From Deltaproteobacteria bacterium (GTDB taxonomy: Bacteria > Desulfobacterota > Desulfobacteria > Desulfobacterales > SURF-7), in contig JAFDJC010000111.1 in the NCBI GenBank assembly GCA_019307665.1, positions 1-15,331 of the forward strand: 15,331 nt of DNA. Reading direction: 5' to 3'. Both the position numbers and the translations under genes were made by a program. Numbering within the stretch: the stretch's first letter is position 1; the number at the start of each line of letters is the position of its first letter. Shown here one piece after another: positions 9,087-15,331 of the stretch. The notes under the pieces are model-generated. The model did not search any database, was not told where the DNA came from, and worked only from the letters and a program-made list of their open reading frames with translations.

Positions 9087-10349
9087 TTACTGCATGGCGC
9101 ATATCTTAAAAACAAGTCGCTCCAGCACCACCTTTGCATCATGGCCTGTTGTTTTCAGCAGCAGGTCGGCATCACCCAGGTTTTTCATGGCATCAATCAG
9201 TTCCTGCCTTGAGAAGTTTCCGGCTGAAAGAAATGTCTGAAAGACAGGATAAGGGTTGTTTGGATTCTTTGCAATGACAAGGTCTGTCTTCACCCCTTTT
9301 TTCACCGATGTTTCTGTTGCATCATCCTCTCCTGCCGTCATCTCTGCCTGTTCTTCGATGTTCTGTTTAAGTGTACTGTCAGATGATATAATGGCAGGCA
9401 TAATGTTGGTTTTAAAAAAATCGTACGAGATTCCGGTTTGACCGGCTTCTCCATAAGTATTTTCCATAAAATCTCTGATCAGGAGCAGTTTTCTGATATG
9501 GTTGACAATTCCCGCCAGAATCTGAAGCGGGTAAAGACCGTCCTCCAAAAGGGACCCGATAAGAAAAAGTGCCTGTTCAGCTTTCTTGTTTGATATGGCT
9601 CCTGTCAGTTCAAAAATCGGGTCTTTTTTCGTTCTCTTCACCAGGGACGCCACATCCTTACTTGTAATCATTTCACTGTCACCGACATAGCTGACAAGCT
9701 TTTCCAGACTGTTTGCAAATGTGGACAGGTCAAATCCCGTTGTTTCCATAAGGGTAGCGAAAGCCTTTCTGTCCATGGTCTTGCCGTTTTCAGACACGAT
9801 CATTTTCATACTTTCATACAATACAGCCTCCTGCGCTTTTTTATCCGCCATCCGGCTTCCCTGGGGAATTGAACAGTCGATAATCATGCCGGCACTCTTC
9901 ACAGCCTTGTAAAGCGTCCTCCGTTTATCCACCTTTCCTGTAGTCATGACAAGCAGGTTTTGATCCGGGAATCCTTTTTCAATTGCTCCCTGCAAAAGAG
10001 CTGCATCTGCTTTAATCGAATCCGTATCATTTTCTTCCGACGCATCAGCATCCTTTGCCTGGGTCCCTGTTGAAAACAGCCCGTCAATAGCCACGGTGAC
10101 GATTTTAGTATCTGAAAGAAATGAATACGTACTCATGCTCTCAACAGCCTTTGCCACGCCATTGTTTTCACCGTCTATCTTTTCATAGTTAAATTCCCTG
10201 TCGGATTCAGGAATCAGGATGTCAAGGATATCCGATAATACTTTTTTGACCAGAAAGTCTTCCCCAAAAATAAGATAAACTTTTGCAGGGTCTTCCTTTT
10301 TCAGTTTTAATAAATAGTTTTTAAAGTCTTTGTAATGAATCTCAGACAT
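9087..10349 (-). CDS. holA: DNA polymerase III subunit delta
   Basis: Delta subunit of the clamp loader, which opens the beta sliding clamp so that it can be placed on DNA. Seen: an N-terminal KVYLIFGEDFLVKK segment (about 23-36), which in this family replaces a working Walker A; a FSTGTQ-linked AAA+ core; NLLVMTTGKVDKRRTLYKA (about 131-149), matching the family strand with its conserved lysine/arginine; FDLSTFANSLEKLVSYVGD (206-224); a DPIFELTGAI helix; LQILAGIVNHIRKLL (275-289); and a C-terminal end of the form DLLLKTTGHDAKVVLERLV. Length is 420 residues, longer than the usual ~340, owing to acidic low-complexity insertions at about 97-116 and 333-360. It overlaps the lgt stop by 8 bp and has no clear Shine-Dalgarno, so it is probably translated by coupling to lgt. 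Confidence 0.92.
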   Translation of the reverse strand: MSEIHYKDFKNYLLKLKKEDPAKVYLIFGEDFLVKKVLSDILDILIPESDREFNYEKIDGENNGVAKAVESMSTYSFLSDTKIVTVAIDGLFSTGTQAKDADASEENDTDSIKADAALLQGAIEKGFPDQNLLVMTTGKVDKRRTLYKAVKSAGMIIDCSIPQGSRMADKKAQEAVLYESMKMIVSENGKTMDRKAFATLMETTGFDLSTFANSLEKLVSYVGDSEMITSKDVASLVKRTKKDPIFELTGAISNKKAEQALFLIGSLLEDGLYPLQILAGIVNHIRKLLLIRDFMENTYGEAGQTGISYDFFKTNIMPAIISSDSTLKQNIEEQAEMTAGEDDATETSVKKGVKTDLVIAKNPNNPYPVFQTFLSAGNFSRQELIDAMKNLGDADLLLKTTGHDAKVVLERLVFKICAMQ

Positions 10350-11127
10350 TTTTTTCAGATGCCGACATGGCCCTTCTTGAAAGAATAATCAGCATGACCA
10401 CTGCAAGAGATGCCATGGACCATCCGATAATCTGAGAAATGGAAAACATTCCGAAAACAATACCGCCCCGAAAGTCAGCTCTGAAAAACTCGATTGTTGA
10501 ACGTGTAATGCCGTAAAGCACGACATAGATCCAGAACAGCTGGCCGTCAAACTTCATACGTCGTCTGATGAAAGTCAGTATAAGAAAAATGATCAGGTTG
10601 CTTCCCGAGGCATACAACTGGGTAGGATGAAGCGCAACGCCGATAGGCCTTGCCAAAGTATGGGGATCAGTGAAGGTAACCGCCCATGGAAGATCACAAA
10701 CTTTTCCATAGCAGCATCCCGCAGAAAAACATCCGAGTCGTCCCAGGACATGGCCGATAGCAACAGCAGGCGCGCAAATATCGGCGGTTTTCCATAACTG
10801 CAATCCGGTTTTTTTTACGTACACAATACCGGTTATAAAAGCACCGATAAAGGCCCCGTAAAAAACAAGCCCGCCGTTCCACAAGCGGAAGATTTCAAAA
10901 AAATCATCGGCAAACATCTCCGGATTTGTGGCCACATAAAAAACTCTCGAACCGATCACACCCGAGATAACCAGATAGAAACAAAGATCTGTTATCTTAT
11001 CAGGGTCAATGCCGACTCTTTTCGCTTCTTTCCTCGCGACAAAAAGAGAGAGCATAATGCCCGTTGCAATTAAAAAGCCATACGTATAAATGGTAAAACT
11101 GCCGATTTTCAATAGTATTGGATGCAT
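10342..11127 (-). CDS. lgt: Phosphatidylglycerol-prolipoprotein diacylglyceryl transferase
   Basis: Inner-membrane enzyme that moves diacylglyceryl from phosphatidylglycerol to the lipobox cysteine of prolipoproteins, the step before LspA. Length is 261 residues with about seven hydrophobic segments, for example 13-31, 48-66, 84-104, 118-133, 175-187, 196-210 and 225-249. Signature: GHVLGRLGCFSAGCCYG (about 125-141), matching the Lgt GRxGNFxNxE-type segment in its cysteine-bearing variant, with Arg130; HPTQLY at 167-172; and IEFFRADFRG at 212-221. In the GGLVFYGAFIG segment Tyr90 stands where E. coli has the essential His103. I recall Tyr here in other phyla, so this is a known variant rather than damage. 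It starts 3 bp after the lspA stop. Adjacency to lspA supports a shared lipoprotein role. Confidence 0.96.
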   Translation of the reverse strand: MHPILLKIGSFTIYTYGFLIATGIMLSLFVARKEAKRVGIDPDKITDLCFYLVISGVIGSRVFYVATNPEMFADDFFEIFRLWNGGLVFYGAFIGAFITGIVYVKKTGLQLWKTADICAPAVAIGHVLGRLGCFSAGCCYGKVCDLPWAVTFTDPHTLARPIGVALHPTQLYASGSNLIIFLILTFIRRRMKFDGQLFWIYVVLYGITRSTIEFFRADFRGGIVFGMFSISQIIGWSMASLAVVMLIILSRRAMSASEKNV

Positions 11128-11130
11128 ATC

Positions 11131-11625
11131 TTAACTCTCTAAAGGCATTTTTTTTAAAATCAGGTGAAACAAAAATATCGCCATGCCGATGGATATGGCG
11201 CTGTCGGCAATGTTAAACGCCGGCCAGTGAAGGTCCTTGATGTAAAAATCAAGAAAATCAACCACTGTACCCAGCCGAATACGGTCGATCATGTTACCGA
11301 TGGCGCCGCCGAAAATCAGCGCGAATCCTGATGCAAGGATTGGATGTGTTTTGGGCGTATTTTTATAAAAATAGAAAATAAACCCCATGGCAATGGTGGA
11401 TACAACAAGAAACAGAAGTGTGCGTACCAGGAGGCTCTGGCCGGACATAAACCCAAACGCCCCACCCGGATTATAAATATGTGTAATATTGAAAACCCCC
11501 GGAATAACAGCTACCGAACTATACGGCGTAATCAACTTTACGATAACCGCCTTGGACACCTGATCAAATAAAACGACTATAAACGAAACAATAATTAGAA
11601 TTTTATATTTTCCCATATTGATCAT
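11131..11625 (-). CDS. lspA: Lipoprotein signal peptidase (signal peptidase II)
   Basis: Aspartyl protease of the inner membrane that removes the signal peptide from diacylglyceryl-modified prolipoproteins. Length is 164 residues, the normal size, with four hydrophobic segments (about 7-27, 66-86, 95-110, 140-158). Seen: YNPGGAFGFM at 51-60; GGAIGNMIDRIRLGTVVDF at 106-123 with catalytic Asp114; and FNIADSAISIG at 137-147 with catalytic Asp141. The start at 11625 is preceded by GGACGGA; an in-frame ATG three codons later (11616) is possible but is farther from that site. It lies 18 bp after ileS and 3 bp before lgt. The ileS-lspA order is widely conserved. Confidence 0.97.
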   Translation of the reverse strand: MINMGKYKILIIVSFIVVLFDQVSKAVIVKLITPYSSVAVIPGVFNITHIYNPGGAFGFMSGQSLLVRTLLFLVVSTIAMGFIFYFYKNTPKTHPILASGFALIFGGAIGNMIDRIRLGTVVDFLDFYIKDLHWPAFNIADSAISIGMAIFLFHLILKKMPLES

Positions 11626-11643
11626 TAATCCGTCCGTAATCCT

Positions 11644-14472
11644 TTAGTGCGAATTTGTGTCATCCGCTTTGTATCCGATTTCAACAAGAGCCGTCCTGCA
11701 CCGCTCACACACCGTCGGCTTTTCAGTATCTTCGCCAACCGTCTGGTCATATATCCAGCACCGCTCGCATTTTTCACCAGGCGCATTACCCACTATGATT
11801 GACAGCCCTTCTATTTCTTCACTTTTATAGTACTCACCTGTGTCAGGCAGTTCATCTTTCAGCAGCGTTTTTGAAACAATAAAAATATGTCTTAATTCCT
11901 GTTCATATCCGCTGAGAAATGACAGAAGATCTTTGTCGGCACTGATAATCACCTCTGCATCAAGCGGATGCCCGATGAGTTTCTTTGCCCTTGCAAGCTC
12001 CAGCGCTTTTGTCACTTCGCCACGGATCTTGATGAGCTTTTCCCATTTTTCAGCAAGCGCATTGTCCTGCCATGCTGAGTCCGGCTCAGCAAAAGATGCA
12101 AGATGGATACTGTCTTCCTTTGATTCTGCTGTTGGCATGAATTTCCAGATTTCCTCTGAAGTAAAAGGAAGTATGGGCGCCATAATTCTGGCTACAGAGT
12201 CGAGAAGAATATGCATGACAGTCTGCGCGCTTCTTCGGGCCCGGGATGCAGGTGGCGATGTGTACAGCCTGTCTTTCAATATATCCAGATAAAACGAAGA
12301 AAGGTTTACTGTACAGTAGTTATAAAGCGAGTGATATATGGTATGAAACTCATACCTGTTGTAAGCGTCTTTTGCCTTTTCTATCAACTTGCAGAGTTTG
12401 TGCAGCGCAAACCTGTCGATTTCGTTCATGGATTCCAGGGCAACCGAATCCTTGCCTGGATTAAAGTCACTGATATTTCCAAGCATGAACCGGCAGGTAT
12501 TTCGGATTCTCCGGTATGCATCGCTCAACTGCTTTAATATATTATCCGAGATCCGAATGTCATCCCTATAATCAGAAGCGGAAACCCATAGCCGTAAAAT
12601 TTCTGCTCCAAACTGCTTGATCACCTTTTCAGGGGCAATCACATTACCGACTGATTTGGACATTTTTTTCCCGTGAGCGTCCACCACAAATCCGTGCGTC
12701 AATACAGCCTTATACGGCGCTTTGTCCCTTGTTCCTACAGAGTGAAGCAAAGTGCTGTGAAACCATCCCCGGTGCTGGTCGCTTCCTTCAAGATAAAGAT
12801 CTGCCGGCCATCCAAGGTAATCACGCGCTTCCAGTACTCCGGCATGGCTTACACCCGAATCAAACCATACATCTAAAATATCATCCTCCTTAACCAGATT
12901 TTTTGATCCGCATTTCCGACATTCAGTTCCATTGGGCAGAAAATCTTCAATTCCTTTTTCAAACCACACGTCGGCTCCATGTTCATCGAACATGGAAAAA
13001 ATCTTTTCATCAACTTCCTGGTCTGAAACAATGGTTTGGCAATCTTCACAATAAAAAACCGTAATCGGAACTCCCCAGGACCGCTGTCTTGATACACACC
13101 AGTCCGGTCTGTTCTCGATCATGCTGAAAATTCTATCCCTGCCCCATGACGGAATCCACTGTACTTTATCAATTTGGGCCAAAGATTTTTGTCTAAGGCC
13201 GGTATTGTCCATGGAAATAAACCACTGGGGCGTGGCCCGAAAAATAACCGGTTTTTTACATCTCCAACAGTGGGGATAGGAATGGGTGATCTTTTCCTCG
13301 GCTATAAGCGAATTGTTTCCTTTTAGTTTTTCGGTTATCTCTGCATTGGCCTTAAATACAAACATGTTGCCAAAATATTTCACGTCATCTGAAAAGCATC
13401 CGTTATCCTCAACAGGCGAATATGTGTCCAGGCCGTATTCAAGCCCTATTTCAAAGTCCTCCCGTCCATGGCCGGGAGCAGTATGAACGCAGCCGGTACC
13501 GGCCTCCAGGGTTACATGCCGGCCGAGTATGACAAGAGATTCCCGGTCATACAAGGGGTGACGACATTTTTTCCTTTCGAGAGATCCGGCCTCAATATCC
13601 GCAAGAACCGAGTATTCTTCTTTCCCGAACGTTTTCATACAGCTTTCCACAAGATCCTTTGCAACAATCACAACTTCGTCATTTCCGATATCAACTGCCG
13701 AATAGGTAAAGTCGGGGTGAAGCGTCACTGCGAGGTTGGCGGGCAGGGTCCACGGCGTGGTTGTCCATATCACCAGGAAAACCGATTTCCCTGAAAGTGC
13801 AGGGATGTCGTCACCAAGGTTATCAATCATCGGGAACCGGACTGAAATAGACGGTGACGACTCGTCATGGTATTCGATTTCAGCCTCGGCAAGCGCGGTC
13901 TGACAGCTGCAGCACCAGTAAATAGGCTTTTTACTTCTGAACAAAGCTCCGTTTTCCGCAAATTTTCTGCATTCTTTTGCAATGATTGCCTCATAGCGGT
14001 GGGTCATGGTCAGGTAAGGGTTTTCCCATTCACCTGACACGCCGAGACGCTTGAACTCTTCCCTCTGGATGTCGATAAATTTTTCAGCATATGTCCGGCA
14101 TTCCTGCCTGACCTGTACCAGTGTCATATCCTTCTTTTTCGAACCTAGCTTTTTATCTACATTATGCTCAATCGGAAGGCCGTGGCAGTCCCATCCCGGT
14201 ACGTATGGCGCATCAAAACCGGCCATCTGGCGGGATCTGATGACAATATCCTTTAATATTTTATTCAGGGCAGTGCCGATATGGATATGCCCGTTTGCAT
14301 ACGGTGGTCCGTCATGCAGGATAAACCGCTTCCGGTTTTTTGACGCAGCCCTGATCTTCTCATACAGGCCTGCCTTATCCCATTCTTTGAGCTGTTCCGG
14401 TTCACGGTTGGCAAGGTTTGCCTTCATGGGAAAACCGGTATTCGGAAGGTTAAGTGTCTTTTTGTAATCCAT
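11644..14472 (-). CDS. ileS: Isoleucyl-tRNA synthetase
   Basis: Class I aminoacyl-tRNA synthetase that charges tRNA-Ile, with an editing domain that clears valine. Length is 942 residues, as in bacterial type IleS. Seen: the HIGH-type motif within DGPPYANGHIHIGT (54-67); the editing (CP1) domain at about 200-400 with TTTPWTLPANLA and GTGCVHTAPGHGREDF; LEGSDQHRGWFHS at 561-573; KMSKS at 603-607; an anticodon-binding region after about 690; and a C-terminal zinc site with Cys902, Cys905, Cys922 and Cys925, in CERC and CERC pairs. The start is supported by GGAG five bases upstream (14478-14481) and a sigma70-type promoter 45 bp upstream. It is the first gene of the block. Confidence 0.98.
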   Translation of the reverse strand: MDYKKTLNLPNTGFPMKANLANREPEQLKEWDKAGLYEKIRAASKNRKRFILHDGPPYANGHIHIGTALNKILKDIVIRSRQMAGFDAPYVPGWDCHGLPIEHNVDKKLGSKKKDMTLVQVRQECRTYAEKFIDIQREEFKRLGVSGEWENPYLTMTHRYEAIIAKECRKFAENGALFRSKKPIYWCCSCQTALAEAEIEYHDESSPSISVRFPMIDNLGDDIPALSGKSVFLVIWTTTPWTLPANLAVTLHPDFTYSAVDIGNDEVVIVAKDLVESCMKTFGKEEYSVLADIEAGSLERKKCRHPLYDRESLVILGRHVTLEAGTGCVHTAPGHGREDFEIGLEYGLDTYSPVEDNGCFSDDVKYFGNMFVFKANAEITEKLKGNNSLIAEEKITHSYPHCWRCKKPVIFRATPQWFISMDNTGLRQKSLAQIDKVQWIPSWGRDRIFSMIENRPDWCVSRQRSWGVPITVFYCEDCQTIVSDQEVDEKIFSMFDEHGADVWFEKGIEDFLPNGTECRKCGSKNLVKEDDILDVWFDSGVSHAGVLEARDYLGWPADLYLEGSDQHRGWFHSTLLHSVGTRDKAPYKAVLTHGFVVDAHGKKMSKSVGNVIAPEKVIKQFGAEILRLWVSASDYRDDIRISDNILKQLSDAYRRIRNTCRFMLGNISDFNPGKDSVALESMNEIDRFALHKLCKLIEKAKDAYNRYEFHTIYHSLYNYCTVNLSSFYLDILKDRLYTSPPASRARRSAQTVMHILLDSVARIMAPILPFTSEEIWKFMPTAESKEDSIHLASFAEPDSAWQDNALAEKWEKLIKIRGEVTKALELARAKKLIGHPLDAEVIISADKDLLSFLSGYEQELRHIFIVSKTLLKDELPDTGEYYKSEEIEGLSIIVGNAPGEKCERCWIYDQTVGEDTEKPTVCERCRTALVEIGYKADDTNSH

Positions 14473-14516
14473 TTTTGCTCCGTTGATTATGCTTATTGAC
14501 CATTAAAAATCTATGG

Positions 14517-14546
14517 ATTTTAAGTCAGGGAAGGTACGTGTGTCAA
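14517..14546 (-). promoter_or_regulatory. Sigma70-type promoter of ileS block
   Basis: On the minus strand: -35 TTGACA (14546-14541, 6/6 consensus), an 18-bp spacer, and -10 TAAAAT (14522-14517, 5/6). Transcription would begin near 14510, leaving a leader of about 40 bases to the ileS ATG. It is the only convincing promoter seen for the seven-gene block. It was found by eye, without scoring. Confidence 0.75.
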
Positions 14547-14556
14547 GGACTAAAAC

Positions 14557-14577
14557 ATCCTGGACTTGCCCCAGGAT
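14557..14577. repeat. Perfect 7-bp inverted repeat upstream of ileS promoter
   Basis: ATCCTGG, a 7-base spacer (acttgcc), then CCAGGAT. It ends 10 bp upstream of the -35 box of the ileS promoter. It could be a protein-binding site, or a weak hairpin terminator for decayed upstream genes; on the minus strand it is followed by only a short T-rich stretch (GTTTTAG). No function can be assigned. Confidence 0.55.
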
Positions 14578-14685
14578 TTATAGTGTTTCAAAAAAAAATA
14601 GCCGGGATACTCGTTCAATTATTTCCAGGACTTTCCCAAAAAACAGAGCTTAAACATTAGCAAACAGATTAAATTCAGGAGTTGA

Positions 14686-14862
14686 GCCGGATTAGCAAGT
14701 AAAAAGCCATTTTTCGGGAAAAATATTAAAAAGCTGAAAGAGTATATTCCTGACACATGGCGATATCGAATTGGCAAATTCAGAATATTCTACACGATAG
14801 ATCAGGAAGAAAAAATTATATATATACTTACTGTTGATCATCGTAAGGACGAATATCGTTAA
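14686..14862 (+). pseudogene. RelE/ParE-family toxin remnant (C-terminal part)
   Basis: An open stretch of 58 codons to a TAA at 14860-14862. It encodes PFFGKNIKKLKEYIPDTW, then RYRIGKFRIFYTID and ILTVDHRKDEYR. This matches the second half of RelE/ParE toxins, including the YRIG-RIFY strand pair and the C-terminal HRKxxYR. No ATG, GTG or TTG start with a ribosome-binding site is visible, and an in-frame TGA lies at 14683-14685. Upstream, the same frame (about 14602-14682) reads something faintly like the missing N-terminal half. The gene therefore looks inactivated by a stop and by 5' decay. No antitoxin gene is recognisable next to it. Confidence 0.75.
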
Positions 14863-14915
14863 AACAAATCATTCGCTTCACCTGGAAAAAGTAAAGATGA
14901 TTTTATATTTTCGTT
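14863..14915. other. No recognisable feature
   Basis: AT-rich stretch between the RelE remnant and the kinase remnant. With the neighbouring decayed genes it forms a region of about 600 bases (14473-15099) without an intact gene. It holds the ileS promoter, an inverted repeat and two gene remnants. I see no RNA gene. Confidence 0.5.
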
Positions 14916-15035
14916 TTATGTTTTCAGTAAAAATCCTGAATTGCGCTCCATCTTGAGTGTCCAAATATAACCAAGGATCGCACTTAAAATATTATTGAAA
15001 TCATGAGCAATGCCCCCAGCCAACGTTCCAAAAAA
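14916..15035 (-). pseudogene. Histidine-kinase H-box remnant
   Basis: In one minus-strand frame the sequence encodes GTLAGGIAHDFNNILSAILG (phosphorylatable His codon at 15005-15003). This is the typical dimerisation/H-box of a HisKA histidine kinase. The match fades after GYI and the frame ends in TAA at 14916-14918. No ATPase domain follows, and the upstream sequence is not sensor-like. It is a fragment of a kinase gene, not a working protein. It lies 64 bp downstream of the channel gene, on the same strand. Confidence 0.75.
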
Positions 15036-15099
15036 TGCCGAAATGCAGCCGGACGAACGGAAAACGGAATAAACCGATAATTCTCCCTTTTTCCTGTTT

Positions 15100-15331
15100 C
15101 TACCTGGTAGATCTATGCAGCAGTTGAAGACCGACTAAACGGGCTATCAAAACAGTCAAATAGATCTGCCCAATGGTCGATTCAAGAATGGTGAGATTGC
15201 GCGCCAGCAAACTAACCGGTGTAATGTCACCGTAACCAAGCGTAGTCAAGGTCGTAAACGAGAAATAAAGAATGTACGAAAGTTCCGAGGCATGCGCGGG
15301 AAAGGATATCGCTTCAGGATTGACCAGTAAC
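15100..15331 (-). CDS. Potassium-channel-like protein, C-terminal part
   Basis: Partial at the right edge: 76 residues and a TAG stop are visible, and the 5' part lies beyond the window. Seen: a hydrophobic pore-helix segment, then the selectivity-filter motif TTLGYGD (visible residues 29-35, followed by ITP), and a final hydrophobic helix (about 45-68: TILESTIGQIYLTVLIARLVG). This matches the Ion_trans_2-type two-helix K+ channel pore. It ends a few residues after that helix, so it has no C-terminal RCK regulatory domain. Filter residues are intact. The number of upstream helices is unknown. Confidence 0.85.
   Translation of the reverse strand, partial: LLVNPEAISFPAHASELSYILYFSFTTLTTLGYGDITPVSLLARNLTILESTIGQIYLTVLIARLVGLQLLHRSTR

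Noticed and set aside
10342..10356. Programmed frameshift at the A-run of the lgt/holA junction
   Set aside because: Lgt ends at its normal stop, HolA starts at its own ATG, and holA's frame does not fit a -1 shift; ordinary overlap coupling suffices.
14051..14467. 138-codon plus-strand reading frame
   Set aside because: It lies inside ileS on the opposite strand; the HIGH-type motif and start region of ileS occupy it.
14473..14516. T-box or other leader riboswitch before ileS
   Set aside because: The leader is only about 40 bases, too short for a T-box, with no specifier stem or terminator.
14590..14598. Run of nine A as a terminator tract
   Set aside because: It reads as T9 on the minus strand but has no stable GC hairpin directly before it.

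Overview
The window holds mostly bacterial housekeeping genes at moderate GC. It looks like a Desulfobacterota (Desulfobacterales-type) chromosome. That assignment is an inference from the style of the proteins: a RecBCD set of proteobacterial type, a delta-type Lgt, a RelE remnant and a histidine-kinase H-box. No rRNA or other taxonomic marker is present.

From right to left on the minus strand runs one compact block of seven complete genes: ileS (14472-11644), lspA (11625-11131), lgt (11127-10342), holA (10349-9087), recC (9053-5817), recB (5799-2152) and recD (2155-251). Gaps are 33 bp or less and two junctions overlap (8 bp lgt/holA, 4 bp recB/recD). The only convincing promoter lies just upstream of ileS: TTGACA, 18 bp, TAAAAT at 14546-14517. 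The block may therefore be one transcript linking isoleucine tRNA charging, lipoprotein maturation (Lgt adds diacylglyceryl, LspA cleaves the signal peptide), the clamp-loader delta subunit of DNA polymerase III, and the RecBCD helicase-nuclease that resects DNA double-strand ends.

At the left edge, on the plus strand, is the end of a receiver-like gene (3-281). It converges on recD and overlaps its last 31 bp. It has Asn where the phosphorylated Asp should be.

Upstream of the ileS promoter (about 14550-15100) is a decayed stretch. It holds a short perfect inverted repeat, the C-terminal part of a RelE/ParE-type toxin without a start codon (plus strand), and the H-box of a histidine kinase without the rest of the protein (minus strand). 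At the right edge is the C-terminal end of a potassium-channel-like protein (minus strand, continuing beyond the window).

No clearly new multi-gene system is visible. The observations most worth a second look are two in-frame tandem repeats inside recC, the degenerate receiver, the attachment of recCBD to the ileS-lspA-lgt-holA cluster, and the remnants next to the ileS promoter.
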